64,000 nucleotides of DNA from Straminergon stramineum (taxonomy: Eukaryota; Streptophyta; Bryopsida; Hypnales; Calliergonaceae), in assembly GCA_963920665.1 (NCBI GenBank), contig OY987266.1, forward strand, positions 26,276,248 through 26,340,247. The letters are read 5' to 3'. Positions 47,102-60,300 of this stretch are shown one piece after another. Both the position numbers and the translations under genes were made by a program. The notes under the pieces were generated by a model. It saw only the letters and a program-made list of their open reading frames with translations. It was not told the origin of the DNA and did no database searches. How positions within the stretch are numbered: the first letter of the stretch is position 1; each line of letters opens with the position of its first letter.

Positions 47102-47933
47102 TTAACATTTTGGGTGAACTACCCCCCTCGTTGTTCCCTGTGAACTCATAGTCTTCCAATGCCTTCAAATCCCCTCTAACTTAATACTTCAATTTTTTTT
47201 TTGTAGGATTTGTTTATGAGCTCAATTTTCATAGTAATTTAGAAGAAAAAGGCCCATCACATGTAGATTACTTGCTACAACAATTTCATTGTTAGGATTG
47301 ACAAGTTTGAATTCCATTTTAGAACTATTCTTGATTTAATTTTCCCTTCTTTCTTATATCTACTTATGTACTTGATAATTTTTTAAATAGTGAAAATCAA
47401 CTATTTTTTCATTTTTTCCATTTTAAATTCTTTACTAAATTACCCAACACAAAGATGTAAACCTTGAAGTTTCATAATGCAAAAATTGAAGCAAAGAGGA
47501 TTCAAAGTCTAAAATCTTAGGATTGTTAGGTTAAATTTTATTTTATTTTCACTTTGAATACTTATATCTTACAATCTACATGGTCAAAGTTTATGGAATT
47601 TTCTCCACACATTCTCATGTTAGTCTTATACAAAATACTTAGTTTGGATGTGAGAAAAATACATTTTTTTATTGTCACTCTTTGTACTAGCCAAATGGCA
47701 ATTTTTCAGTTTTAAAAAAAATAAAATAGTCATGAACCTTTAGGATTTAATTGTCATTCTGAAATTGAGAAAAAAATCAAGAAAAAATTGAATATAGATT
47801 AAGCATTTTACCTATGAAGACGTGAAGACCTAACTCCTTCATAAGCTAGTGATGAAATTGACATTACATAAAAACAAATAACTATTCTATCAAAGTTTTT
47901 ATCCTTGTAAGTTTTACTCCTAAGAGCATCCGC

Positions 47934-48732
47934 ACTGCAGACGCGCCAGAAGGAGGTCTGGCGTGCGGATTTGAAGTGTTTGGTTCCACTGCTACTCTTG
48001 TGCCCCACAGTAGACACGCCAGATAGGAGCGCCAAGCACAACATTTATTTGAAGGATAGTTTCTTATCTTTAAAATCTAACTATAAAAAATTGAAATTGT
48101 CAATGCGTTGCAGGTATTAGTGTTTATCGTCATCCCCACAATGTTCTTGTGACATTTTCAGTTGAATTTGAGATTTCATGAGAGAAGGGAATTTTGTTAT
48201 AAACTCATGGGGTGGTAGGAGATATGCCAACCTATGTGGGATATGTAAATTAGAGTTAGTAGGAGCTTCAACCACTTATAGTTGAAGCTTCTACCAACTC
48301 TAATTTACATATCCCACATGGGTTGGCATATTTCCTACCACCCTATGTGTTTATAAAGAAATTCCCTTCTCATATCAAAGCTCAGAGTCAATTGGCACTG
48401 AAATTGTGGCCGGTTGGAAGCCCATTGAGTTCGAACTGGAGGGTTCTGAATTCAAATTGAACAACTTCAAAATTCCAATTAAACCAATTTTCATGACGCT
48501 GAGGCCATGAGGGGCCAGTTGGAGGTAGGTACTTCAAAGAGCGGTCCAGAATTGAATGCCAAGCTCTTGGAGCGGCACGCTGAAGCCACACTACTTGGCA
48601 GTGCCCTGTCTTGTTTTCTGCGTGCCCGGTGGGTTTTTTTCACTTGGTGCGCCTGCCATGGTGAAGAATATTTGCCCGGGCGCACCCAACCAGCATGTTG
48701 AGCCTGTTCAACGCGTTGGCGTGGGGATGCTC
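47934..48732. mobile_element. Harbinger-like MITE, 799 bp, TAA duplication
   Basis: Inverted ends GAGCATCC-x-CAC are flanked by TAA at 47931-47933 and 48733-48735. A TAA/TTA 3-bp duplication and GAGCATCC-type ends fit PIF/Harbinger (Tourist-like) elements. It has a GC-rich interior and contains the hairpin at 48182-48374. No transposase ORF. Confidence 0.8.
48182..48374. repeat. Long hairpin inside the Harbinger-like MITE
   Basis: Arms of about 90 bp read AGAGAAGGGAATTTTGTTAT... and return inverted with about 90% identity around a short loop at about 48272-48282; gatatgtaaattagagtt is shared by the two arms. This could be a separate nested foldback element. Confidence 0.85.
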
Positions 48733-49538
48733 TAAAGGATCAAGTAACATTTTTTGGCAACATAGTGTCTTCAGTCATCCATTTACAAATGGAGTTTTTA
48801 TTTTTTTATTTGAATTTTTTTTCACAGCATGTAGTCAAAGAGCAGTTTCAAGGCGCAACAATTTTCACATCTTTTCACTACATGGTTAAAAAATGATTGT
48901 ATGATGTGTACTAGTTTCTTTTGTAGCTCAAATAGTCTAGGCAACCAAAAAAACAATTTTTTAAAGAGGAAAATAAAAAATTGATTTTCTAAATCTATGT
49001 ATAGACAGAGAGCTTTGAATCATTCCATTTTTTTATTAATGAGATGAAAGCTATGAAGAGTTTTTATCTGCGGGGAGTTATAGAACTTCTATTCTAAAAT
49101 AAACTTTAAAAGCCCTTTATGTAATTCAATTTTTAATATCTTCGTAAATAAAATAAAATCATCGGATGTAGATTGTTTATTATAGCATTTCAACCATTGG
49201 GATTGGCATATTCCAACTCCATGACTAAATTTTTAACAATTAGTTATTTTATATCATTTTCTACTTCTTTCTACTTACTATTTTTTTCAAGCATGACATG
49301 AAATTCTTTTTGTTGAAATTTTTTTATCTATATTCCCAAATTATTCCTTCAATATATTATGGAGAGTTGTAAATTGTAAAATCTACACATTTTTGGATTA
49401 AAAGTTTGTAAGATGAAATCTAACCATTTGGGAAGAGTTGAAAATACTTCTTTTTGAAATCTAGGCTTCATGATCTTGCAATTGGTAAGGTTTTTTATTT
49501 CTAAAATTTTAGGAGGGTATACTTTGACAAGTTAACTA

Positions 49539-49724
49539 CACTGAATAGGGATATTAAGGGGACCAAAAAATTAAAGGGATTGAATGTGGAAAATTGTAGA
49601 TGTTTGAATCATAATATACGTCCATAGAACACTTCAATAACTACTGATGTACAATAAAGGTAGATATTTATAGTGTTAAATGTAAATTAATTAGTATGGG
49701 TCACCTTAATTCCCTTATTTAGTG
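49539..49724. mobile_element. TA-flanked mariner-like MITE, 186 bp, copy 2
   Basis: Starts CACTGAATAGGGATATTAAG and ends with the inverted form (TTATTTAGTG), TA on both sides. It is nested in the TTAA-family element 47924-49844. Confidence 0.85.
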
Positions 49725-49848
49725 TAGAAGATTCTATGGTTGGATTTGTTAAAAAAATCAATATAGAAGAAGATTTTTGCCTTGTATTGGAGACTAGTAT
49801 TTTGAAGCAATTTTGGGCCTTTGAACACGAAAGAACTTTAGGGGTTAA

Positions 49849-51310
49849 AGGCCCAAATAAATTGTATTATTGGGGTGATTGCAAGAAATAGTTGTCCTAT
49901 TTTTTGTCTTCTTGCCCTTGGATGGGTGTTTTTTTGTTCATAACTTTCGCATCATTTGTCCATTTGGTGTGAAATTTGGAAAGAAGGTACATGCAATAGT
50001 TGTGGACATTGAGATTTTTTTAATTTCAAAATTAGTTTACTATTTTTAACCTACCCCTGATTGGATGTCTATTTTGGCCATTTGGGAGGGTTTTAGTCCT
50101 CTTTTTGACCCAGAAATGCAAATTCAAAGCCTCAACTTAGATATATTGGAGGTCTACTAACATTACAAGGAATGATGATGAGTTCTTATGAAAATAGAAA
50201 CATGTTGATTGCACACATGGGGTCAAAGTGACCTTCTTTTGCATGAAGGTTACGAAGAGGAGAAAAATTCCTACATTAATTTTTTGGTGCAATGCGAGCA
50301 CAATCTTCTCTAGCAAAATAGCTTTTTATATAGAATTTTTTTGGAATTTTTAAAAATGAAAAGTTCCACAAACCCCTATATTGCTATTTTATGCTCCTAG
50401 TGGCTTTTGTAGTACCCCACAATAGTTTGTAGTACTACATAGTACTAAATCGATGTTACAAATTTGCAAGTGCCTTGGATCAACAATTGAGATCTGGTGG
50501 TGCTCTATTGACACACAATATTCATTGATCTCCATAGTATTGTTAATCTTATGGCCAGAAACTACATTATTTTTTTTCAAAAATGTGAAGTGTTTCTTGC
50601 AATCACCCATTGACTCAATTCCCAAATTATAACAAGTTCTTCAAATGATTTTAAATTCATTGAATCCTATAGACAATAGTGCATAATACAAGTTTGCTCA
50701 TTTTGTTGCATTTGAACAGAGTATTGCTCAAATATATGTATTGAATCATACTACGAGCTTTTGAAAATATACATTTTAAAATAAAATATGGATATTTAAT
50801 AGGAAATTGAAAATATTCTATTCTAACAAATTTGGGCAGAAGGGAAAAATTCTCCAAAAATGGTGTACAAAACAAGGAAATAGAGAATTTTAGGAAAGAA
50901 GAAAATTGGATGTATAAATTGTTACAAAATTGAAATACTGTTTTAAAAATTAAAAAAAAATAAGACATTTCTAAATTTTTTTTTGAAATGAGAACCACCC
51001 AAAGAATTAATAGAAACATATTTTTTTAAGTGTTTAGAAATGTAAGTGCAAAGCACCTTCTTTGCACTCATGTTGAAGATAAGAAATTATTTTTTAGAAA
51101 TGCCTTGAGAGATAGTTGTAATCCTAGTAGAAAAATGTTCTCTCCTAATTTTCAAATGAAATTCATTGCTTTAGATAGTCAAGTACCAAAAAACATCAAA
51201 ACAATATCTCTCTAAAAGAATTAAGAAAATTCATTTTTGAATAGTATAGGAATTTTTTTAATTTCAAAAAAGATAGATTATTGTTAAGATTATATAAGAC
51301 TCTTCTAGTA
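49849..51310. other. AT-rich non-coding DNA
   Basis: No gene or element ends recognised. The longest ORF (50657-51019, minus) is low-complexity Phe/Leu/Ile and is not called. Confidence 0.35.
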
Positions 51311-51696
51311 TTAATCCCTAAAGGACCAACGTGCATTTTTTGGCTACATAGCGATTATGGGTTGGTACATGTGATTAGAAATTTCCACATTTTTGGCCAA
51401 AATTTTGATAGAAGTTGGGGACAAATAATATCTTTCGTATGCACTAAATTTCATGACATTTGGAAATATGAGTCAAAAGTTATGACCTAATATGTTAATT
51501 TTTTTCGTAAATGGGTAGTCTGGACAAATTAGAAAAAGTCACTTTTTTCATAAACAAAAATTTGAAAAATGGTGTCTAGAGTTACATATATTTGGAAAGC
51601 TTTGAATCATTCCATTTTGATCAATGGGTCAAAAGTTATGAGGATTTTTTGTTTGTGGGCAGTTATGAATTCTCTAATCTAAAATAAAGGCTTTAA

Positions 51697-52264
51697 CCCC
51701 TAAAGGACCTAGTATCCATTCAGCTTACGGAAGAAATCTCAAGTAGGCTCCTACAAAGTCATTTTTAGTCCAATGTTCATGAAATTTGGTCATAATGTGT
51801 AATTATGTATTCCCTTCTTGAAAATCTGTTTTTTTTCTAATCGGGAGCCCGGATCAAAAGTTATGCTACCCTAAAATTTGCAAGTAGCTTCAAGCAATAT
51901 GTGCAAAAGTCTTCCTATGATTTTGAAATTTGGCGGGTGTGTAGCTTACATGATCCAAGATGCAAATGTCAAAACAATAACCATGTTTAATGTAAGAATC
52001 TCATTCTAGAAGGAGTCAAAGTTTGCAGGCCATGTCGGGCAAGGTTGGAAAAAACCTTTTTCACCTAACTTTAAACGTTATAATCTTTCAATCGATGTGG
52101 TCAAAGTTTCTAAATTTTTTTTCACATGTTCCCAAAGAAGTCTAGTACAAATTTGTACGGTTGAATTTTGAAAAAAACCTTATTTCTCCATTTTTTTCTT
52201 GCTGCCCTAAAAAGTGGCATTTTTTGACAATTTCTGCCCAAAATGCGCCTCAGTCCTTTAAGGG
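51697..52264 (+). mobile_element. piggyBac-like element, 568 bp
   Basis: TTAA at 51693-51696 and 52265-52268; ends CCCCTAAAGGACC and, inverted, CCCTTAAAGGACTG. Internal sequence differs from the 0.94-kb group, so it is a separate subfamily using the same termini. Confidence 0.8.
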
Positions 52265-53060
52265 TTAAAGTCCTCTATCTTATTTCATTTTCAATATTTT
52301 TGGAAAAAAATAAAATCATAGGATGTAGATTATTTATTACAACATTTTGACCATTGGGACAAGGTTGTCATACTAGACGTACATCCAGTTTGCCCATCCG
52401 ATGTGGTCAACACTAAGTTGAATTTTTTTAATTGAAAAAACAAGTGATTTGGTTGCCACTTTGATGCCAATTGGCTGCCAAGTAGGATCCAGGACACGGA
52501 CATCACCGGTAGCAGTGCAGACGTAATCTTGCCATGGTGCGGATGGAAGTCAAGGCGGGGATGGAACTGTGTTGGGGCGTGCACAAATGTTAGGGCGGGG
52601 ACTAAGAGTGGGTTGGAGCGTGAACAAAAGTAGTTGGCATGCAAACAATTTTTTCATTTAATTAATTAATTTTTTCATTTAATTTATTTTTGAATGAAAG
52701 GGGGACCTTGTACAACCAAACCATATTTTTTCAAAATTTTCAGAAAATTTTTCATTTAATTAATTAATTTTTGAATGAAGGGGGTCCTTGTACAACCAAA
52801 CCATATTTGTTTTCATTGGGGCCAAGTAGAACTAATTCTTGGTGAATTTAAAAGTGAAGGAAAAGAACCATGCTCCATGGACTCATATTTTTTTCCGTTG
52901 AAGGCGAATGAATTTAATTCATTATCCATTAAGAAGTAATAAAGGGCCTTCATTCAATTAAACCATATTTTTTTGCAACGTAGGCAAAAAATTACTAATT
53001 CCTTTTGAATTTATGGACAATAAGGGGGGATCCTTGCTCACATGAACCACATTTTTTTAA

Positions 53061-53983
53061 TCCCTAAAGGGTCATTGTCCCTTGGGGGGACAAATGGGAT
53101 TTGGGGTAGGTCCCTACGGGCTGAATTTTTGTCCTGATTTTTTAAAACTTTTTACGTAGATAGAAAAACTTATAAGCTTTGTGGGAATATAATTTTTTTT
53201 TCAATTGGTGCCTAGGAACAAAAGTTATGCCCAAATAAGCTCAAAACAGGGGAGAGGGGTTTTAGCAAAATAAAATTTGCAGAAATTTGAATTTTTTTTC
53301 TTTAAGGTTTTCTTGCCATAGATTATATTTTTGTCTATTTAGGAAGCTTTGATTCATTCCATATGAATTTGTTATGAGAAAGTTATAGACAATCTTATTT
53401 TTCAAGCACTTAGAGCATCTTCTTGAAAAAACAAACTTGTAGGACTCATTTCCAAATGCAATTTTTACAATTTAAGAAAAAAAGTTCCATGTGGTTTAGA
53501 TTTTTTGCTAGAACAATCTCACCATTGGGATTAATGCATTTTAATTCCATATAAAAGATATTAATATTTTAGATTTTCCTACTATCTCATACCTACTTCT
53601 ACTTAACAATTTTGTTAATAGTGAAATTTTTTTTTTTTTTAATTTCTTTTTTTTGCTAGACTCTCAACTCAATTCTCCATTGTAAAGATTTAAAGCTCAA
53701 AACTTTGTAGTGCAAAAACTTAAAGTTTAAAATGTTCAAAGTCAAAAAATCTCGTCCCGCAATGTGCTAAAAAACTTGTTTTTTGCACTTCAAATGCAGA
53801 TTTCTTGCAATCTGTGTGGTCCAAAATTCTGAATTTTTTTCCGCACATTCTCATACTAGTCAGGTGTAGGATCCTATGGTTCAATGTGAAAAAAAATCAA
53901 TTAAAATTTTTTTTTACTCTTTGCTAAAGAAATGACAGTTTTGAGTGGTTTTTGGCAGAAAATAGGGCTTTATCCTTTAGGGG
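53061..53983 (+). mobile_element. piggyBac-like element, 923 bp, nested in the hAT-like element
   Basis: TTAA at 53057-53060 and 53984-53987; ends TCCCTAAAGGGTC and, inverted, CCCCTAAAGGATA. Internal sequence only loosely resembles the 0.94-kb subfamily (cttgcaatctgtgtgg, cacattctcatactag). It separates two diverged copies of a repeat (about 52800-53030 and 54040-54270). Confidence 0.75.
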
Positions 53984-54959
53984 TTAAATTGGAGTCAAAT
54001 TCAACTAATTTATTTTTGAATGAAAGGGGGACCTTGTACAACCAAACCATATTTTTTTCCATTGGCGTCAAGTGGAACTAATTTCTTGTAAATTTAAAAG
54101 TAAAGGAAGAGGAACCTTGCTCCGTGGACCCGTATTTTTTTTTCCATGTAGGAGAATGAATTTAATTCATTCTCCATTAAACAACAATAAAGGGGCCCTT
54201 GTTCAATTGAACCATATTTTTTTGCATTTTAGGCAAAAAAATACTAATTCCTTTTGAATTTATAAGCAATAACCAAAGGGTTTGAATTCCCAAATCCCAA
54301 TCCTTGTATCTTCCATTAATACAAATGAACCCTTGAAGTAGAACCCAAAAATATTAACTTGTATTTGAAGGGATTTTCAAACCCTTATAACCTGTACTTC
54401 AACTTGAAGGAGTTGAAGCCGTTGAAGTACAAGCGCATAACATCTAACTTGTATTTGATTTGAATTTTAAAATTTAAAAACTTGGAACAAAAATTATTTA
54501 CACCATAAAGCCTTCAACTATAACTAAACAAAACATAACTTCTATTGGATTTGAAAAAAACAACCTTGTAGCATCCAGTAACAAGACAAAAGCCTTGAAC
54601 TTGCTTGAGAACCACTAGAACTTGCATTTTGTTTCCTTTCCAAATCCTCGTAGCCTCTATTTTCAAAAATAAATACTTGAACTACATTTGAATACATTGT
54701 AATACGATAATGATGTGAATTCCAATTTCCAAACCCTTGTAGCCCCCATTACCAAAAATAAACCCATTCAATTAGAACTCTACAAAATAGAAGCCGTATT
54801 TGATTTGTTTTTGGAACTCTAAATCCTTTTAGTTTCTATTTGGAGAATTTAAAAATGCATCCTTCAACTTGAATTTAAAAAAATGTGTACCTTGTCTTTT
54901 GTTATAAATCTAAAAACTTCTAGCATCTAATTTCAAATTTTTTTTCTTAAAGTGTGCAA

Positions 54960-55268
54960 GTTAATTTTCATTTTTTGAAATCTCCTTTTTTTTGGGTGGG
55001 TCCTAGTTCTCAAGTGCTTGATGAAGGCAAGAAAGAGAAGTCTAGCCCCAAGAAGGGAGCGACATGCTTCCATACATTGTGTTTGAACTCAAAAAAGTGA
55101 TTGGACCTCTTGATGCAGCTATTGACTTGAAGATATTCCCCAAACACAAATGAAGGGTTGCCTGCATTAGTGGGTTCCCCCTCTCCATGGGAAAGAAAAA
55201 TCCCATGACCAAGTTTAATGTGAATTTGACTTCCCCCTCCACTTTGGCTAAGGAGTGGGACGTTCATG
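54960..55268. repeat. Direct repeat A1 inside the hAT-like element
   Basis: About 95% identical to 56394-56700 (shared gtgcttgatgaaggcaagaa, gggttgcctgcattagtggg). Between the two copies the sequence is made of repeated about 60-bp phrases such as tttcaatcccaaaacattct. Confidence 0.9.
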
Positions 55269-56393
55269 CCCTAATGAGAAGTCAACGCCCTGACATGCGT
55301 GCCCCAACAAGAAGTCAGCTCCTTGTCTAGGCGTCCACGCCCTGACTTGGGCATATGTGTAGAAACTTATCCAAATGATAGACCTGAACTCCCTCCAAGA
55401 CAAATTTGAACTCTCTCCATGACAAACTTCCCCACGCGAACTCACAAACTTGAACACACAAATATCTTAACTAGTACTTCATTTCAATCCCAAACCCTCT
55501 ATTAGCCCTTTACAAAAAGAATGTGTTGAAGGTGAATTCCCAAAAAATCTTATCAAATATTTCATCTCAATTGCAAATCCTTCTATGATCCCATTACCAA
55601 AATACACCGTTGAACTTGAATTCCAAAATCACTTAAGTAGTATTTGATTTCAATCCCAAAACATTCTAGGATCCAATTACAAAAATAAAATTTTGTAGTT
55701 GAATCATTGAATTCAAAAATACCTTGACTAGTATTTCATTTCAATCCCCAATTGCTTTGGTGTCCTTGTTACAAAAAAGTACCATTGAACTTGAATTCCA
55801 AAATCACTTAAGTAGTATTTGATTTCAATCCCAAAACATTCTACGATCCCATTACAAAAATAAAATTTCGTAGTTGAATGATTGGATTGAAAAATAACTG
55901 GACTAGTATTTCATTTTAATCCCAATTCCCAAAGACCCAAACCAATTTGGGTTACCCATTACAAAAATAACCCGTTGAACTTGAATTAAAAAATAACCTA
56001 ACTAGTGTTTGATTTCAATCCCAAACCATTCTAGGATCCCCATTACAAGAATATACCGTTCAAGTCTTGAAGACCCAAACCCTTGTAGCCTCTTTTTCTG
56101 AAAACAAACCCTTCAAGTATATTTCAATGCATTATAATTTGTATTTGATTTCAATCCAAACCATTGTAGCTATTTATTTCAAAAATAAAGCCTTGAACAA
56201 AAATCCAAAAAAGTATAAGTTGGTTATGATTTCATTTCTAAATTCCAAATCCTAAATCCCAAATAGGTTCTATTTAGAAGAATAAAAAATGAATCCTTGA
56301 ACTCCAATTCAAATAAATATGTACCTTCTCTTTCATCATGACGCCAAACCCTTTGGGATTCTACTCACACAAATTTTGTCCTTCTTGTTTGAA

Positions 56394-56700
56394 GTTAATT
56401 TTCATTTTCTAAAATCTCCTTTTTTTTGGGTGGGTCCTAGTTCTCAAGTGCTTGATGAAGGCAAGAAAGAGAAGTCTAGCCCCAAGAAGGGAGTGACATG
56501 CTTCCATACATTGTCTTTGAACTCAAAAAGTGGTTGGACTTCTTGATGCAACCATTGACTTGAAGATATTCCCCAAACTCAAATGAAGGGTTGCCTGCAT
56601 TAGTGGGTTCCCCCTCTCCATGGGAAAGAAAAATCCCATGACCAAGTTTAATGCGAATTTGACTTCCCCCTCTACTTTGGCTGAGGAGTGGGATGTCCGC
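56394..56700. repeat. Direct repeat A2 inside the hAT-like element
   Basis: Second copy of 54960-55268, close to the right end of the hAT-like element. The duplication probably arose inside the element. Confidence 0.9.
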
Positions 56701-57377
56701 ACCCCTGCATTCACGCCTTGACAAGAAGTTTACGCCCTAACGGGAAGTCCATGCCCTAACGTCCACACCTTGACTTCCACGTCCACCCACTGATTCCAAC
56801 GTGGAAGCAACTTATCAATTTGAAAATTTGAAAAATGAAAGGCATCCAGACTGTCCGGACTGTTTGTCCATCCGATCCGATCACCCTGACCCGTCCAGTA
56901 TGACAACCCTGCATTTGGATTGGCATTTTTCAATTCCATAATTAAATTCTTAACAATTTAGTATTTTAAATCATTTTCTACTTTTGTCTACTTACTATTT
57001 TTTCCCTATATGTTGTTCAATTCCAAATGATCTAAAAATTTTCAAGCATGTGGCCAACTTGTCTAGGAAAAAGAATCCGAAGAAGCAGCACCATTTTAGA
57101 CATTTTTTCATAGACAAGTGGGCTTGTGAAGTGCAGCCGCCTTGTTTTTTGCAGGTCTGAAAAATAATTTTAGTGACTTTGAATGCTTATATCTTGCAAT
57201 CCATGAGGTGGAAATTTCTGAAATTTTTACCACAAGCTCTCAATTCAGCATACTATAAGTTTCTATGGTTACATTTGCCAAAAAAATTTGTTTTTTTCAT
57301 AATTTGGTCCTTATATTAAAAATGACATTTTTGGAGCATTTTTGGTGAAAACATAGCCATGAAACTTTAGGGGTTAA

Positions 57378-60300
57378 TTGAAATTGCATTGACTCCATGA
57401 CCCAAGAGCTATGCTTATTTTTGAGTTGGATATGCAAAAGGCTACACAATATATTACAATAATAGCTTTTTCCATGCAAGCCTCTTCTTCTTTTAGTCTA
57501 AAACAAACAAACTTCACTAGTTATAATACAATAGAAAACTTTGCAAATCTAATTGACAAGTTTCTAATTAGTCTCCAAGATGATATTTCTTAGTATGCAA
57601 AAGACAATAATACTCATGGTATAATTAACAATGTGTGCCACCAAGCTATAATGTATCACATAAGTTGTAAACATCCAAAACCATCTCTTTCACCCATTCT
57701 TGATAAGTAGACTTCTCTTGAAAGTGTCCCCAAAAGTAAATGTCCCAAAGTGCCATTGAACTATTTCTTTGCTTAATTGTGATTGGTTGATTGTTAATTC
57801 TTTACATTTTAGTTTTATGACCAAACTATGTGATAGTTTCAAAGGCCTAGGGAGCTTCCACTTTGAAAATTCATGGTAATTACATGTCTTAGTCAAAAAT
57901 TATATTTTTTAGGGGGGGAGGAATTCTTGATTTTCAATTTCTAATACCACAAAAATGTTATTTTTGAAAAGGTGCCTCCAACTATGCTGAATTGCTTATT
58001 TCAATGTTTTTGGGTGCTTTCACCTTAGAATATAAGTCACCCTAGAAACCCAAAGATCTACAGAGACTGTACCAGTGTCAGTGCTAAGGAGGAATATAAG
58101 CTAGTGCTGTGAGAATCATATGGTTTAAGGTCAAGGGCAAACAAGTTCCCATCTCTCCTACAAGAAATGGGCACAATTCATAATTTTGCAGTTCAAAAAA
58201 TGAAGTCCTTTACTTACTTACACTGAAAAGTTTTTATAAATTGTAAATTTTTCCTTCAGTTATTCTTTACTGCCACTCACACAGTTTACACCAGTAAAAA
58301 CCAATGATTTTTTCTCCTTTCATTTTTCATCATTTCAGCCTCATAATTTGGACTTCCCTTTCAGTTGCATACTATTTTGGGATTCATTTCTCACTGCAGC
58401 AACAAACCAATCAACCTTCTAGCAAGTACCTGAACTAGAATAACTTTTAAGTTGCCAAGTGTCAACATCGTGATTGCCCTTGTGCCTGTAGTTCGATCAT
58501 TGTGGACCATGATAATCTAGAAGGGAGCCATGACACACAAACTGCTGCAGGGCTTCAGAAGTTAAGGTTTCAGAGGAAAAAGCAGGAATGACATTGAATA
58601 CCAATCTCACCCACTTCAAGCTTATCTTGTTTGGTCGGACTGACCTTCTGATAAGTTAGTCTACATAAGTTACATGTGCAAACTTCATTGAACTTCAACT
58701 GTGAAAAGCTCATGCCAGCTTCCAATGGTTGGTGGACACGTGGCAACTTTGAAGCTCAGATATATTGAGCATGTATGTACCTGACTCGTAAGTGTGTTGC
58801 ATTCAATTTCTGCAGCCATTCATTTAAGTTACAACTGACTTGCTGAGTGTTGCCAATGCAGTCAGCTCTGCAAAGAAAGGTGAGGAGACCTAATTTCGAC
58901 CGCTTTTTTAAATCGACCACTTGAGATTCTTGCCTGAATTGTACTCCCACTATTCATGAGAGTCCGTAATCCATTTTACAAACACCAACAGTGATGAAAA
59001 AAACTGAGTTCAGATCTGAAACATTTTCATTCAAACAACCATACCATTAGCATTTATGGACAAAATCCAAAAGTAGATACACGAAAGTTGTAGTATGTCG
59101 AATACACAAATGTTGTACTACAGGATACCATGGAAGTTTGAAGAGAAAATTAGCTGTGATTTGAAAGAAAATTAATTTCAAAGTTAGTCATGTCTAAAAA
59201 ACCAATTTTATTCAACATGGTTTGGAATTACTTTAATCTTCTGTCAATTTTTTCTTAGAAATTTGAAAAACTTTTTGTGCCTTGACATGTTGGTGTACAT
59301 CATTTCAGATGGTTGTACACATAAAAATTGAAGGAAATTGACATTGATAGAATTTAAAATATCAACAATTTGACTAATGTGCAAATGATGTTGGTTCTCA
59401 CAGTATTTGAATTTTTTTGGGGGGGGAATTGAGAGTCTGGGATAGCATTAGCCTTTGTATCTAGAGAGAGTATAGGTTGCAACATGGACCATTGTTGCAC
59501 CTTAATAGACTTGCATTTGAAATGTTTGTTGAAGTAGACAATGCATTCAATTTATGTTTCATAGCTATACTATACATTTGTAGGTTCAATTCTTCTGTCC
59601 AAAGACTAGAATTCATGATGCACATAATTGATCGAAAAAATTCAAAAAATCAAATTATTGTCAAAAAGTTGGAAAATTACATAGATCTTCATAAAATTGG
59701 TAGTTCTTTTTATGACAACAAACAAAGTTTTGGATTGTAAGGCTTGAAACCTACAATTGTGGGTTCATTTTTGCAGGGTTAGGTTTACAAAGGTTCATTG
59801 CTCTTCACATTTCAAAACTACTTACAGAAAGCAACTTTTTTCTTATAGCAAGTTAAAGATTTTTTTGTGTTTGAGAGCTGGAGTGCATTAATTCAAGAGT
59901 TTCCTAAAAATTTATCAAATGATGTGCAATTTCTATAAGGTATTGAAGGATTGTACTAAAGTGTTTGGCCACACATGGAAAACATATGGTGTCTTTCTTT
60001 GTGCCCCACTTTCCACAATCCTATTTGTATCCTATACTGAATACGTCAATATTTTCTTGTGATCATCTTTATTTACACTTGCCTAGGCACTACACTGAAT
60101 AGTAAAATTAGGTTGTTCATTCATTTTTTGACATTTGACTCTATATTAATATTTTTTGTTATTATACACAGATGTGCTACTTTTGAATTAGGTATTGTTG
60201 TAATTGGGACTCATCAACCTCCATGAGAACAAATGAAAATATTTGTACAAATTCCTTTCCTCTAACTCACTAAGTATGCATTCCCTTGTTTGGTTCTAGC

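Larger units (their letters stand above)
47924..49844 (+). mobile_element. piggyBac-like element (0.94-kb subfamily) carrying two nested MITEs
   Basis: The left end gttttactccTAA is cut by the Harbinger-like MITE and resumes as TAAAGGATCAAGTAAC, the decayed family start. Typical family blocks follow (caacatagtg, ctttgaatcattccat, gtagattgtttatta). The right end ctttagggg is followed by TTAA at 49845-49848. Removing the MITEs (799 and 186 bp) leaves about 0.94 kb, matching the family length. Confidence 0.7.
52360..56911. mobile_element. hAT-like non-autonomous element, 4552 bp, 8-bp duplication
   Basis: Ends CAAGGTTGTCATACTAGACG and, inverted, CAGGGTTGTCATACTGGACG. The 8-bp flanks are CATTGGGA (52352-52359) and CATTTGGA (56912-56919). 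CAGGG-type ends with 8-bp duplications indicate hAT. Related GC-rich subterminal segments (cggatgg, gtccacgcc, ggcgggga words) lie at both ends. No hAT transposase is readable; a minus-strand frame at 55010-55267 has HNVWKHV, faintly BED-finger-like, which I do not trust. It contains a nested TTAA element and internal direct repeats. Confidence 0.8.
51315..57373 (+). mobile_element. piggyBac-like element (0.94-kb subfamily) split by two nested insertions
   Basis: TTAA 51311-51314 with TCCCTAAAGGACC start; right end ACTTTAGGGG followed by TTAA 57374-57377. Family sequence occupies 51315-51692, 52269-52359 and 56912-57373, totalling about 0.93 kb. The gaps are a 568-bp TTAA element and a 4.55-kb hAT-like element. 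The junctions restore family sequence cleanly. Confidence 0.8.

Noticed and set aside
55010..55267. BED zinc-finger start of a hAT transposase
   Set aside because: Only HNVWKHV is suggestive; no Cys/His ligands follow and the block is a duplicated repeat.
60031..60110. Third copy of the mariner-like MITE
   Set aside because: Only one 12-base end is present; no partner end or body similarity.
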